From Alkalibacterium thalassium (lineage in GTDB: Bacteria > Bacillota > Bacilli > Lactobacillales > Carnobacteriaceae_A), in the NCBI RefSeq assembly GCF_900101165.1, contig NZ_FNFK01000003.1, forward strand, positions 1-64,000: 64,000 nucleotides of DNA, in the 5' to 3' direction. The position numbers were made by a program, and so were the translations under genes. The notes below the pieces were generated by a model, which worked only from the letters and a program-made list of their open reading frames with translations, did no database searches and was not told the DNA's origin. This document shows, piece by piece, positions 17,558 through 27,096 of this stretch; positions within the stretch are counted from its first letter, which is position 1; the number at the start of each line of letters is the position of its first letter.

Positions 17558-18868
17558 TTAATCAAAAAAACTCGAAAAGATTGATTTTATTTTATCAATA
17601 AATGAATCGCTAGAAGCATTATTGTGGTCACTGCTGACTTTAGACTGCTTGCTGGAGACAGATGGCAGTTTTTCAGCTGGCTGATCTTCCGTCTGTATAT
17701 ACTCATTGTTCAAGACAATGGTATTGAGAAGCTTGGTCAGCTCATCCATATGTGCTTTAGTGTAAACAAGTGCAATGGCATTTGAGAAAGAAGGGTAACG
17801 AACGCCCATGAAATCGGGTATGTACGTTTTGATATTCACTTCAAAAATGTCTTCCGCCAGTTCTTTCACTCCAGGTATGGCAGCTGTACCACCTGTTAGA
17901 ATGATTCCACCCGGAAGATCAAATGCACCTATATCATCCAGTTCAAATTTAATTTTTTCAAAAATCTGAGCCAGTCTGGCCTCAATTATTTCAGCGATGT
18001 ATGATTCCTTTACATCTACTGTCCCTTCTTGTCCAACAACATCTATTGAAAGGGTTTGGTCTCTTTCATCAGTCAGTTCACTATACGCATAGCCAACTTC
18101 TCTTTTAAGCTTCTCAGCATTCTTCAATGACGTATTCAGAACAACTGAGATATCTTTTGTGATGTTTTCTCCACCCTCCTGAACGATTGTGGCATATTTC
18201 ACCTGTTCGTCATGAACAGCAGAAGCGGAAGTCTGCCCTCCCCCAAGATCAATCTGAATGGTGCCGAAACGTCGCTCATCTTCTGACATGATCAGTCCAG
18301 CCATCGCTTCAGGCTGAAAAATCAGATCGCTGATCCTGTATCCTGCATTATTGACGCTTTTTTTAATGTTATGCAGAACTGTTTTTGATGTCGCCAGAAG
18401 TGTGCCGTAAAGTTCAACTTGATCTCCAACCATTTTTCTAGGATCTTTTATCCCGTCGAACCCATCGACTAAAAACTCTTCTACCATAATCGAGAGAAGT
18501 GTCTTATCGGACGGTGTTTTCTTAGTTCTGACTTGCTCTATAATTTTTTTGAGTAATGAATCGTTAATCTCCTGTGAAGCATTTTCATTTGAAACGGTCA
18601 CGTGAAAAGGATTGATTTCAATATTAGTGGCAGGTACCCCTACAATGAGTGAGCCGATCTGTATACCAGATTTTTCTTCTGCCTGTTTGACTGCTTTTGT
18701 AATAGACAGTGCTGTTTCGTCAATATCAATTATTAATCCTTTGTTGATTCCATTAGATTTTTCACTGCCAACTCCAATAACATTCATTTTGCCATTCAAC
18801 ACTTCAGAAACAATGACTTTTATTGAAGTGGTTCCAATATCTAAACTTGAATAAATTCCATCCTTCAC
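17558..18868 (-). CDS. ftsA: Cell division protein FtsA
   Basis: FtsA is the actin-like membrane tether of FtsZ. The N terminus shows the phosphate-1 motif L-D-I-G-T-T-S-I-K-V; ATP-binding motifs I-Q-I-D-L-G-G-G (about 210) and I-L-T-G-G-T-A (about 325) follow; and the C-terminal amphipathic helix S-F-I-D-K-I-K-S-I-F-S-S-F-F is the membrane anchor. The longest frame starts at an ATG (18886) that lies just before the GGGAGG sequence, so that ATG would not be used; the GTG at 18868 gives the usual short FtsA beginning and is chosen here (436 residues). It heads the ftsA-ylmH unit. Confidence 0.96.
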   Translation of the reverse strand: MKDGIYSSLDIGTTSIKVIVSEVLNGKMNVIGVGSEKSNGINKGLIIDIDETALSITKAVKQAEEKSGIQIGSLIVGVPATNIEINPFHVTVSNENASQEINDSLLKKIIEQVRTKKTPSDKTLLSIMVEEFLVDGFDGIKDPRKMVGDQVELYGTLLATSKTVLHNIKKSVNNAGYRISDLIFQPEAMAGLIMSEDERRFGTIQIDLGGGQTSASAVHDEQVKYATIVQEGGENITKDISVVLNTSLKNAEKLKREVGYAYSELTDERDQTLSIDVVGQEGTVDVKESYIAEIIEARLAQIFEKIKFELDDIGAFDLPGGIILTGGTAAIPGVKELAEDIFEVNIKTYIPDFMGVRYPSFSNAIALVYTKAHMDELTKLLNTIVLNNEYIQTEDQPAEKLPSVSSKQSKVSSDHNNASSDSFIDKIKSIFSSFFD

Positions 18869-18941
18869 TTTATTGAAACCTCCCATTCTTCAATAATTAA
18901 ATTCAAACACGCTGTTTTGATTTTAACTATTGATACATATT

Positions 18942-18971
18942 ATTCTACCATAAACTTACCTGTATATTGAA
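18942..18971 (-). promoter_or_regulatory. Putative promoter of the ftsA-ftsZ unit
   Basis: On the minus strand TTCAAT (18966-18971) and TAGAAT (18942-18947) are separated by 18 bases, with TGG directly before the -10 (extended type). Confidence 0.55.
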
Positions 18972-19049
18972 GCCTATTTATTGATTTATCAGTATATTTG
19001 AATTACTTTTCTGTAACAGTACAGATGCTTCGATTTTCAAAATTAGTAA

Positions 19050-19083
19050 TTAAAAAAGCCTCACCTCCAGGATGAGACTTCTT
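19050..19083 (-). terminator. Terminator behind divIB
   Basis: On the minus strand a GTCTCATC/GGTGAGGC stem with G-U pairs is followed by six T. It separates the mraZ-divIB part of the cluster from ftsA-ftsZ. Confidence 0.75.
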
Positions 19084-19102
19084 AGATATTTATAAGAGCA
19101 GA

Positions 19103-19933
19103 CTACTCACCGCCCTGATCCATATCCTCTTCATTTTCATCATCATTTTCATAGGACTCGTATTCCTCTGAGTCATAAGGGATGAAATAAGCACCGGCTT
19201 CCAGATCGAAAACACCATTTCCATCTACTGTTTCTCTCATCTGGAGATAATAGTTCATCCGTTCTGCAAAGGTCGGGATCGAGGCAAGCACCTCATTTCC
19301 ATCGTTCATAAATGCCCGTACAAGCATCGGGTTGTGATCAGCTTCCACGTGTTCTATTTCAGATATCAATGACTGAACCTGGTCATCCACTTCTTCATAA
19401 ATTGAAAGCATGCGCTCGAGCGCTTCTCCTTGTGAAAAATTCAGCAGTATGGGCTGGCTGGATGTGATTCTAGGTAATGTTTCATCCAGAATGACACCAT
19501 TCTCAAGTATTTTCTGGTAATCATCATCCGTCTGAAGAAACGCAACTGTTTCGTATTCGCTGATCGTTATCGTTACAGACTGCAGTCCAGTCAACTTAAG
19601 TTCAGCATCGGAAACCTGAGGAATTGCTTCTGTTATCCTTGTTTCGATATCTTCTCTTCCAAAATACGTACCTAGAACAGAATCCCCTATAGTGATCGAA
19701 CTGTTATTGAATACTTCCTGATCATATACCTCACTGGTCCCTTCCACTGATACATCTTTCACATTGCTGTATGAACTGATTGTATAAAGTGAAACAAATA
19801 TGGCCAGTGTAAAGACCAGCATCAAGCCAGACCATTTCCAGTAGAGTCTTCTTCTGCTTTCTGTATGACTTGAAGAAGCTGTTCCAACCTGACTATTACC
19901 GGCAGTTTCCTCTAGTCCCTCTTTTTTTGACAT
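19103..19933 (-). CDS. divIB: Cell division protein DivIB (FtsQ)
   Basis: DivIB is a bitopic divisome protein that, with FtsL and DivIC, controls septal peptidoglycan synthesis. A basic cytoplasmic tail (to about residue 33) is followed by one membrane segment (about 34-53), a POTRA domain beginning V-K-D-V-S-V-E-G (about 58-125), the beta domain (about 126-235) and a strongly acidic C-terminal tail rich in Asp and Glu. The frame begins at a GTG (19939) that touches AGGAGAAG; the ATG at 19933 has correct spacing (276 residues). It follows murG by 20 bases. Confidence 0.93.
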   Translation of the reverse strand: MSKKEGLEETAGNSQVGTASSSHTESRRRLYWKWSGLMLVFTLAIFVSLYTISSYSNVKDVSVEGTSEVYDQEVFNNSSITIGDSVLGTYFGREDIETRITEAIPQVSDAELKLTGLQSVTITISEYETVAFLQTDDDYQKILENGVILDETLPRITSSQPILLNFSQGEALERMLSIYEEVDDQVQSLISEIEHVEADHNPMLVRAFMNDGNEVLASIPTFAERMNYYLQMRETVDGNGVFDLEAGAYFIPYDSEEYESYENDDENEEDMDQGGE

Positions 19934-19953
19934 AGTCACTTCTCCTAAAACTC

Positions 19954-21078
19954 TTAACCATTCATTAGTGTCATCAACAGATGAATAATCTTGTCAGATG
20001 CATCAGGCACTCCGAGCTGTTTAGCTTTAGCTGCCATATCATTTCTCATACCTTCATCCGACATAAGGCGATTCACTGTTTCTATAAATTTACTGCTGTT
20101 CAGTTCATCTTCAAGAATAAGCTCTGCTGCTCCTGCTTCCGACAGACTTCTGGCATTCTTCGTCTGATGATCTTCTGTCACATTAGGACTTGGGATCAGT
20201 ACACTTGGTACTCCAAGAGCTGTCAGTTCTGCCAGGGTAGTTGCTCCGCTTCTAGAGACAACTAGTGAAACCGATGCGAAGACGCTGGGCAAGTCTTCAA
20301 TGTAAGGGACTATGCTGACTTTGGACTGTTCATCTTCAAGTCCACAGCTACTTTTCCATTCTTCAGACAAGTCTTCATAGTGCTCTCTACCTGTCACAAA
20401 CAGAACCTGATAATCAGCTTCGACGAACGCATGACAATGATCGATCACTGTTTTATTAATCGCTGCTGCTCCTCTGCTTCCACCAAAAATAAGGACAGTT
20501 GGTTGTTTGGGATTCAGTCCAAATGTCTTCAAGCTATCGTTCGCTTGAATATCTGCGACTTCCTGAGCTCTTGGATTTCCTGTAAATACAATCTTGTTTT
20601 CTTGTCCCTTAAACTGATTTTCTGCATCCTTGAAGCAGATTGCTATAGCCGATACATAACGGGCCAGAAACTTATTTGTGATTCCGGCAACGCTGTTCTG
20701 CTCATGGATCACTGTCGGGATTCCCTTTTTAGCTGCTGCATAGCAAACGGGAGCACTGACATACCCTCCGGTTCCGATGACTGCATCAGGGGAAAATTCA
20801 TCAATTATTTTTTTAGATTTTCTTATGGACTGTATAAAATATCCGATAGTTTTCAGATTATATTTTATACCTTCAAAATTAAGCTTCCTCTTGAATCCTT
20901 CTACCTTTAATGCCTTGAACGGGATGGAATAATTCGGGACAATTGTACTTTCCAATCCTCTCTCTGTGCCGACATACAAAAATTCGATGTCGTCATTCAT
21001 CGCTTTCATCCGTTTGATCAGCGCAAGAGCCGGATAGATATGGCCTCCGGTACCTCCACCAGTTACTAATATTTTCAT
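19954..21078 (-). CDS. murG: UDP-GlcNAc:undecaprenyl-pyrophosphoryl-MurNAc-pentapeptide GlcNAc transferase
   Basis: MurG makes lipid II from lipid I on the inner face of the membrane. The glycine-rich loop G-G-G-T-G-G-H is at residues 7-13, the second one (F-G-G-S-R-G-A) near 197, and the donor-binding motif S-R-S-G-A-T-T-L-A-E near 278-288. The length of 374 is standard for Firmicutes. The ATG is certain from the protein start, although the ribosome binding site is not strong (AAGTGAG at about 12 bases). Its first 86 bases overlap the extended murD frame. Confidence 0.98.
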   Translation of the reverse strand: MKILVTGGGTGGHIYPALALIKRMKAMNDDIEFLYVGTERGLESTIVPNYSIPFKALKVEGFKRKLNFEGIKYNLKTIGYFIQSIRKSKKIIDEFSPDAVIGTGGYVSAPVCYAAAKKGIPTVIHEQNSVAGITNKFLARYVSAIAICFKDAENQFKGQENKIVFTGNPRAQEVADIQANDSLKTFGLNPKQPTVLIFGGSRGAAAINKTVIDHCHAFVEADYQVLFVTGREHYEDLSEEWKSSCGLEDEQSKVSIVPYIEDLPSVFASVSLVVSRSGATTLAELTALGVPSVLIPSPNVTEDHQTKNARSLSEAGAAELILEDELNSSKFIETVNRLMSDEGMRNDMAAKAKQLGVPDASDKIIHLLMTLMNG

Positions 21079-22486
21079 AAATTATGCACTCACTTGGGTG
21101 CTTACTCTCCTTTTTCATCATTGATTTTATGTTTCTGATCGTATCAATATAATCCTGGCCCCTTGCTTCAAAGTTAGCATAAGCATCCCAGCTTGCACAT
21201 GATGGGGACAGTAAGATGACATCGTATTTTTCACTGATTTCAAATGCTTTGTATACTGCCTCGGACAATGTCTCGAAAGCAGCCTGTTCGCTTATACCAG
21301 CTTTTTTTCCTACTTCCAGCAATTTATTTTTTGTTTCTCCAAAAGTAAACAGTGCTTTGACATGATTTCTAAAAGAAGGAATAAGATTTTCCAGATCATC
21401 TTCACGGTCCATCCCGCCGGCAAGCAGGATGACTTTTTGCTGGAAGCCTTCCAGAGCATTGATCGTTGCTAGAGAATTCGTCGCTTTAGAATCATTATAA
21501 AACCGTCTTTCACGAATATCATCTACAAATTGCATACGATGTGGCACACCATGGAAATGACTGAATACTTTCTCTATTGTCTGATTAGTGACATTGTGCA
21601 ATTTGGCAACAGCTATAGCTGCCAGTGCATTTTCCAGATTATGCTTACCAGGTAGGACGATGCTGGAACTATCCATGATTTTCTCATTATTGAAGTAAAT
21701 GACCCCACCATCAAGATAGACCCCTTTATCTAATAGAGACTTGCGGGAAAAAGGAATCAGCTGGGCTTCACTAGCTGATAACACAAGATTTGTCAGTTCA
21801 AGCTGGTCATGATTATAGATAAGATAATCTTCAGCTTTCTGATTTTTGGTTATAGCCATCTTTGCTTCTACATATTCTTCCCTGGACCCATGATAATCCA
21901 GATGAGCAGAATGAAGGTTGGTAATAACAGCGATATTCGGACGGAATGTCTTTGTTCCCATGAGCTGAAAACTTGATACTTCCATAACAAGCGTGTCCTC
22001 AGGATTGGAATGCAAGGCGACAGTAGTTGAAGGGGTTCCGATATTTCCAACAGAATAGATATGACCTTCACCTGGTTCAGCTACCAGTAAGGACTCGATC
22101 ATCTTGGTGGTTGTAGTTTTTCCGTTTGTTCCTGTAATCGCTACTAAGGAAGATGGTGATATAGTATAAGCTACTTCCACATCAGTAATAATCGGAATGT
22201 CTCTTTTCTCAGCTTCTTTCAGTAGATTATTGGAATAAGGAATCCCCGGATTTTTTACGAGCAGATCTATCGGTTGATCAAGTAAAGACAACGGATGCCC
22301 TCCTGATACCACCGTTATTCCTAATGATCTGAGTTCCTTGGCTTCATCACTGCTGTCGATATCTTTGTAATCATTGACAGTAACTTCCGCTCCAAGTTCT
22401 TTAAGAACTTTTGCCGCACTGTACCCGCTGACAGCCAACCCTAAAATCAGCACCTTCCTATTTTTGTACTCCGTTTGATTGCTCAT
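20993..22486 (-). CDS. murD: UDP-N-acetylmuramoylalanine--D-glutamate ligase
   Basis: MurD adds D-glutamate to UDP-MurNAc-L-alanine in the cytoplasm. The Rossmann part starts K-V-L-I-L-G-L-A-V-S-G; the ATP loop G-T-N-G-K-T-T-T is at residues 119-126; central N-L-H-x-A-H-L-D-Y-H-G and H-R-M-Q residues are present; and the C-terminal L-S-P-S-C-A-S-W-D motif is intact. The family would end near residue 460. Here the frame continues about 36 residues, 28 of them inside murG in another frame, so the natural stop seems lost or shifted. Catalysis should not be affected. Confidence 0.95.
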   Translation of the reverse strand: MSNQTEYKNRKVLILGLAVSGYSAAKVLKELGAEVTVNDYKDIDSSDEAKELRSLGITVVSGGHPLSLLDQPIDLLVKNPGIPYSNNLLKEAEKRDIPIITDVEVAYTISPSSLVAITGTNGKTTTTKMIESLLVAEPGEGHIYSVGNIGTPSTTVALHSNPEDTLVMEVSSFQLMGTKTFRPNIAVITNLHSAHLDYHGSREEYVEAKMAITKNQKAEDYLIYNHDQLELTNLVLSASEAQLIPFSRKSLLDKGVYLDGGVIYFNNEKIMDSSSIVLPGKHNLENALAAIAVAKLHNVTNQTIEKVFSHFHGVPHRMQFVDDIRERRFYNDSKATNSLATINALEGFQQKVILLAGGMDREDDLENLIPSFRNHVKALFTFGETKNKLLEVGKKAGISEQAAFETLSEAVYKAFEISEKYDVILLSPSCASWDAYANFEARGQDYIDTIRNIKSMMKKESKHPSECIIYENISNWWRYRRPYLSGSCADQTDESDE

Positions 22487-22541
22487 GGCTATTCTCCTTA
22501 AACTAAAATTCAGTCTTCGATCTTTTTTTTAATCAGCTATG

Positions 22542-22574
22542 AAAAAAACTGGAAGTAAATAACTACTACCAGTT
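22542..22574 (-). terminator. Terminator-like hairpin between mraY and murD
   Basis: On the minus strand AACTGG and CCAGTT pair, with an inner AGTA/TACT stem, and seven T follow. It starts 9 bases behind the mraY stop, inside the dcw cluster. Confidence 0.6.
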
Positions 22575-22582
22575 CCGGTTGT

Positions 22583-23545
22583 TTATATACTGATCAATGC
22601 CAGTATACTAGTGATCAGTGTGATAATAGAAGAAACGATAACTATTTTCCATTCGCCCCATCCGCTCATCTCAAAGTGATGATGAATCGGACTCATTTTA
22701 AAGATTCGTTTTCCTCTTAGCTTAAACGATCCAACTTGCAGCATTACACTTGCTGTTTCAATGACAAATACAAGCCCTATGAGCAGCAGCGTCCATTCCT
22801 GATCAAGAATGATGGATGCACCTGCAAGTCCTGCACCTAATGCGAGTGAGCCGACGTCTCCCATAAACACTTTTGCCGGTTTTTTATTAAAAATAAAGAA
22901 TCCTATAAGCGCACCCACAACCGCTGCAGTAAAGACGGCTACTTCCCACTGTCCCTGCCAGACAGCAATTACAGTATATGCTCCGTAAGCAATCATTCCT
23001 GTCGTTGCAAGCAGACCATCAATTCCATCTGTCAGATTAGTCGCATTCGAAAACCCGACCAGCCAGAACAAGACGAAGAAAATATACAGCCATCCAATCG
23101 ATAGACTTACATTAAAAGGTAAACTGATCGTCTGGATAGAAATCAGACTGCTGACCCCGAAATAGAAAAGAACTGCACCTGAAATTTGAGCGATAAGCTT
23201 CTGGAGACTGGTAAGTCCAAGATTTCTTTTCATGACGACTTTAATATAATCATCTATAAAGCCGATCAATGCAAATACGATAAAGATGAATACAAGTAAG
23301 GCTGTTAGCCAGAACTGCCCACCCACCAAGAATGAAAAAATTAACGAGGAAAGAACCACAGAGATAAGAATCGAGAGACCTCCCATTGTCGGTGTGCCCG
23401 ACTTTGATTCATGCCAGGAAGGGCCTTCTTCTCTGGTTGTCTGCCCCAGCTGCTTTTTTTTGAAATAACTAATTACAGTCGGCATCAGGGAAGCAGCTAT
23501 CAATCCACTGACTACCAACGTCATTACCAAATACACACTATCCAC
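22583..23545 (-). CDS. mraY: Phospho-N-acetylmuramoyl-pentapeptide transferase
   Basis: MraY transfers phospho-MurNAc-pentapeptide to undecaprenyl phosphate, giving lipid I. The 320-residue protein has about ten membrane segments. Active-site motifs are I-D-D-Y-I-K (about 95-100), N-L-T-D-G-I-D-G-L (about 170) and the H-H-H-F-E sequence near the C terminus (about 288-292), with F-M-G-D-V-G-S-L near 230. The frame starts with GTG, and a GGAG stands about 12 bases before it; an in-frame ATG 21 bases later is an alternative. It is followed by murD after a possible terminator. Confidence 0.97.
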   Translation of the reverse strand: MDSVYLVMTLVVSGLIAASLMPTVISYFKKKQLGQTTREEGPSWHESKSGTPTMGGLSILISVVLSSLIFSFLVGGQFWLTALLVFIFIVFALIGFIDDYIKVVMKRNLGLTSLQKLIAQISGAVLFYFGVSSLISIQTISLPFNVSLSIGWLYIFFVLFWLVGFSNATNLTDGIDGLLATTGMIAYGAYTVIAVWQGQWEVAVFTAAVVGALIGFFIFNKKPAKVFMGDVGSLALGAGLAGASIILDQEWTLLLIGLVFVIETASVMLQVGSFKLRGKRIFKMSPIHHHFEMSGWGEWKIVIVSSIITLITSILALISI

Positions 23546-23565
23546 TTTTCTTGTCCACTCCTATG

Positions 23566-25710
23566 TCATTCTTGATTCGAAGCTAATTGTACCACTATTT
23601 CAGTTCCAGTTTCAATAAATGACCCGGCAGACATGTTCTGTGACGTCACAAAACCTTCACCTTCTACCGTGAGTGCTATCCCGGTGAGTTCTGCCAGTCT
23701 GTACAAATCATTTCTTGACCAGCCGGTAAGGTCCGGTAAGGTCATTGCACCATTTGTCAGAAGCAAAACTCGTTGAGTTTCATCTACCTGCATATCCTGT
23801 CTTGGAAACTGCTGAACAACTCGTTCTCCAGAGCCGATCAGGCTGTACGCATCACCATTTTCCTCCAGATACGCTATGGCATCCTGAGCTGGTTTTTCAA
23901 CAAAGTCAGGCATGTCATTTGCATAACTATTTTCACTTTGCATATCGTCACCGGCAGAATAGTATTTAAGTGCCCTCTTCATCACCGGGTTGAATATTTT
24001 CTGGACAGCTTGACTGCCGTGAGAGATCGTATTCAGTTCAGGCTGCTGCACAGTCACATACAGAATCAATTCCGGATCATCAGCTGGCGCCATTCCGACT
24101 ACTGAAAATACCTTATTATTTGGCCCGCTCAGATATCCGCCAGTTTCCGGATCTGCAATCTGAGCAGTTCCAGTCTTAGCTGCTATTTCAAAACCATCGA
24201 TCTGGTACCCTCTAGCAGTTCCATACTCGCTGTAAACTGTTTCTTTAAGGTACTCCAATGTCTGAGCAGCTGTTTCAGGAGAAATGACCGGCTGTTTTTC
24301 TGAGCCCTCTGTCTGTTCTGATACAATGTGAGGTTCTACCATTGTCCCACCGTTAGTAAGAGCAGAAAAGGCTCTCAGCATCTGAACAGGAGTCACTGCA
24401 ATCCCCTGACCGAAAGCAGTATTGATTTTCTGTAATGGTGACTCGTATGGATTACTTCCGTTCGACTCATTAGGCAAGTTTATACCTGTTCTAGTACCGA
24501 AGCCGAAGGCATCCAGATAGCTCTTCCATATATCATGCCCCATCTCTTCAACCTGATGAACGAATGATACGTTGCTGGAACGAGCCAGTCCTTCCAGGTG
24601 GGTAATTGTTCCCCATCCTTCGCGTCTGACATCACGAATCGTTCCTCCGCCGGCCTGAATCTGTCCCGAGCGGAAGTATTCATATGGTCTGAAGGTACCT
24701 TCCTGAATAGAAGCAGCCAGAGTCATTGCTTTTAAAGTTGATCCGGGCTCAAATGTATATTCAACCAGAAGATTCTGCCAGGATTGATCGATTCCTTCTT
24801 TTGTAGTGGCATTAAAAGTTGGACGTTGAGTTGTAGCCAGTATTTCTCCAGTTTTAGCATTCATCAGATTAGCCGTGATGTATTCCGGTTTGTGTTCCTG
24901 ATCTACTTCTTCAACAATACTTTCAAGAAAAATCTGCATACGCCGGTCTATTGTAAGTGTAAGATCTTTGCCGTTTATCGGATCCACTTCTTCGATTTCC
25001 TGATCTGGAATTACATAACCAAAGAAATCACGCTGAAATTTTATCCATCCATTTTCACCACTTAAATGGTCATCATACTGTTTTTCCAGGCCCATGACTC
25101 CATGAAGCTGATCATCACTTTCATCTGTCACTTGAGCCAGTCCGATTGTATGTGAAGCAAATGTGCCATTGGGATAAAACCGGCTTCTGCTTTCATCAAA
25201 TGTTATACCGGTCAGTTCATTTTCCGACAGATCGTCTCTAATCGCACTCATAGTTTCGAAAGTCAGATTGCTTCCAGCATTTCCGAACTCTACCTGCATA
25301 CTGTCTTGAGTCAGTCGGGCATAAATGTCATCCTCATTCAGTGACAGATGAGTAGCAATAATTTCTGCAACAGCTCGAGGTTCTTCAATATGCTGGGGTC
25401 TGCTAGGTGATGACCATTCATCAGTAAGAATAGCTACCATCTTGTAGGTCGTTGCATCTGTTGCGATCGGATTACCGTTTCTGTCGAATATTGTCCCGCG
25501 GCGGGCCTGAAGCACATTATTTCGGGTATATAATTTTTCTACATTAAGACGAAGATCTTCCCCGTTTACTTCTCCTCTGACCATGATCCAGGTAAATCTC
25601 AGAAAAAGCGAAGCAAAGAGAACAAAACAGATCACATACATAAATATTGCGATCATTTTTCTATTGTGGAAAGGGTTGGTCTCGTTAACCTTTTTTTTCA
25701 ACTGTTTCAT
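23566..25710 (-). CDS. pbpB: Penicillin-binding protein 2B, septal transpeptidase with PASTA domains
   Basis: This is the class B PBP (FtsI type) that crosslinks septal peptidoglycan. An N-terminal membrane segment (about 18-44) is followed by a PBP dimer domain (about 65-235) and the transpeptidase domain, with active Ser324 in S-T-L-K, S-S-N at 378-380 and K-T-G at 512-514. Two PASTA repeats (about 605-655 and 656-712) end the protein, as in Firmicutes PBP2B/PBP2x. The length of 714 is typical. Its ATG overlaps the ftsL stop by 4 bases. Confidence 0.96.
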   Translation of the reverse strand: MKQLKKKVNETNPFHNRKMIAIFMYVICFVLFASLFLRFTWIMVRGEVNGEDLRLNVEKLYTRNNVLQARRGTIFDRNGNPIATDATTYKMVAILTDEWSSPSRPQHIEEPRAVAEIIATHLSLNEDDIYARLTQDSMQVEFGNAGSNLTFETMSAIRDDLSENELTGITFDESRSRFYPNGTFASHTIGLAQVTDESDDQLHGVMGLEKQYDDHLSGENGWIKFQRDFFGYVIPDQEIEEVDPINGKDLTLTIDRRMQIFLESIVEEVDQEHKPEYITANLMNAKTGEILATTQRPTFNATTKEGIDQSWQNLLVEYTFEPGSTLKAMTLAASIQEGTFRPYEYFRSGQIQAGGGTIRDVRREGWGTITHLEGLARSSNVSFVHQVEEMGHDIWKSYLDAFGFGTRTGINLPNESNGSNPYESPLQKINTAFGQGIAVTPVQMLRAFSALTNGGTMVEPHIVSEQTEGSEKQPVISPETAAQTLEYLKETVYSEYGTARGYQIDGFEIAAKTGTAQIADPETGGYLSGPNNKVFSVVGMAPADDPELILYVTVQQPELNTISHGSQAVQKIFNPVMKRALKYYSAGDDMQSENSYANDMPDFVEKPAQDAIAYLEENGDAYSLIGSGERVVQQFPRQDMQVDETQRVLLLTNGAMTLPDLTGWSRNDLYRLAELTGIALTVEGEGFVTSQNMSAGSFIETGTEIVVQLASNQE

Positions 25711-26087
25711 CTGAATACATTCCTGATCTGTTCTTCGTTCATTTCCAGTCCATTTTCTATGGCGATGGAATAAACTCTGTCATATCTGGACAATTCCTGC
25801 ACTTTCTGTTCAAAGTTTTCGTTTTCAATCTGAGTAACGACTGCCTGAGACTCGATATCCTGAATCGAACGATTGATCATAGATACCTGCATAGATAATG
25901 CAATATGTACAACTGCCAAACCGAATAGTATGACACCAAAAAAGCTGATGACTGCAGATTCAAGCCGCGTCAGTCCTTTCGTCTTCGGACTGGGTTCTCT
26001 TACCTTCTCCGGTTCCTGATTGATGCCAGGCTGATGCAGGGGCTGTTGGTTCATTTCATACTGTCTTGCTAAGTTATCATTCATCAT
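25707..26087 (-). CDS. ftsL: Cell division protein FtsL
   Basis: FtsL is a short bitopic protein that forms a complex with DivIB and DivIC and activates the septal synthase. A proline- and charge-rich cytoplasmic part (about residues 1-45) precedes one membrane segment (about 48-68) and an extracytoplasmic leucine-zipper-like coiled coil (about 70-120). Sequence conservation of FtsL is low; the assignment rests on topology and on its place between rsmH and pbpB. The 4-base overlap with pbpB suggests translational coupling. The start has AAAGGAG at a rather long distance of about 11 bases. Confidence 0.9.
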   Translation of the reverse strand: MMNDNLARQYEMNQQPLHQPGINQEPEKVREPSPKTKGLTRLESAVISFFGVILFGLAVVHIALSMQVSMINRSIQDIESQAVVTQIENENFEQKVQELSRYDRVYSIAIENGLEMNEEQIRNVFR

Positions 26088-26127
26088 GTGATCAATACTC
26101 CTTTCTTCAATATACCGTTTTATCTGT

Positions 26128-27081
26128 TCAGCTGTTTCTCTGTTTTTCTGCGATTCTTAGTTTTGCACTTCGAGACCGGTTATTCTCAGCCAGTTCCTCA
26201 TCTCCAGGAATAATCGGCTTCCTGTTGATCAGCTTAAGTACCGGCTGCTCGTGATCAGGAATGACCGGAAGTCCTCTAGGTAGGTCCGGTAGCTTGGAGT
26301 AACTCTTGAACATCTGCTTGACAATGCGATCTTCCAGCGAATGGAATGTGATGACGCTGATCCGTCCGTTAATATTTAATAGATCGATTGCTGCTTCGAG
26401 CGAGTCTTCAAGTGCGCCCAGTTCATCATTGACAGCTATCCTGAGGGCCTGAAAGATTCGTTTGGCAGGATGCCCGCCTTTTCTTCTTGCCGGCGCCGGA
26501 ATCGCTTCTTTAATCAGCTCAACCAGCTCCTGGGTTGTATTGATGGGTCTGTCTTTTCTTGTAGATTCAATCAGTCTTGCGATCTGTTTAGAGAATTTTT
26601 CTTCCCCGTATCTAAAAAATATTCTGACTAAGTCGTTGTACTCCCAATTATTGACAATATCATGAGCATTTAAGTCCTGTGACTGATCCATTCGCATATC
26701 AAGGCGTGCATCTTTGTGATAACTGAATCCCCGTTCAGTGATGTCCAGTTGAGGTGACGAAACACCCAGGTCATACATGATACCGTCAACTTTCTGGACC
26801 CCAAGTCCATTCAATGCTGATGCAATATTTCTGAAGTTAGTGTGGACAAACGTGATTTTCCCCTTATCCACCTCTTCTTTTAACAATTCTGCTGCATTAT
26901 TAATTGCCGTAATATCCTGATCAAAAGAGTATAAATGTCCTCTCTCATCAAGTTTCTGAAGTATAAGCGACGAGTGTCCGGCTCCGCCTAGTGTACAGTC
27001 AACGTAGACACCGTCTGGACGTATATTCAGACCCTCAACGGTTTCATTAAGTAAAACTGTTTCATGTTCAAATAGTGTCAT
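26128..27081 (-). CDS. rsmH: 16S rRNA (cytosine1402-N4)-methyltransferase
   Basis: RsmH (MraW) methylates N4 of C1402 in the 16S decoding centre with S-adenosylmethionine. The start [10 protein letters not shown] and the SAM motif [10 protein letters not shown] (about residues 29-38) are typical, as are [10 protein letters not shown] (about 105-114), the R-G-F-S-Y motif and S-F-H-S-L-E-D-R (about 245). The length of 317 is normal. It comes 15 bases after mraZ and is the second gene of the dcw operon. Confidence 0.98.
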   Translation of the reverse strand: MTLFEHETVLLNETVEGLNIRPDGVYVDCTLGGAGHSSLILQKLDERGHLYSFDQDITAINNAAELLKEEVDKGKITFVHTNFRNIASALNGLGVQKVDGIMYDLGVSSPQLDITERGFSYHKDARLDMRMDQSQDLNAHDIVNNWEYNDLVRIFFRYGEEKFSKQIARLIESTRKDRPINTTQELVELIKEAIPAPARRKGGHPAKRIFQALRIAVNDELGALEDSLEAAIDLLNINGRISVITFHSLEDRIVKQMFKSYSKLPDLPRGLPVIPDHEQPVLKLINRKPIIPGDEELAENNRSRSAKLRIAEKQRNS

Positions 27082-27096
27082 GTATATCCTCCGTTA

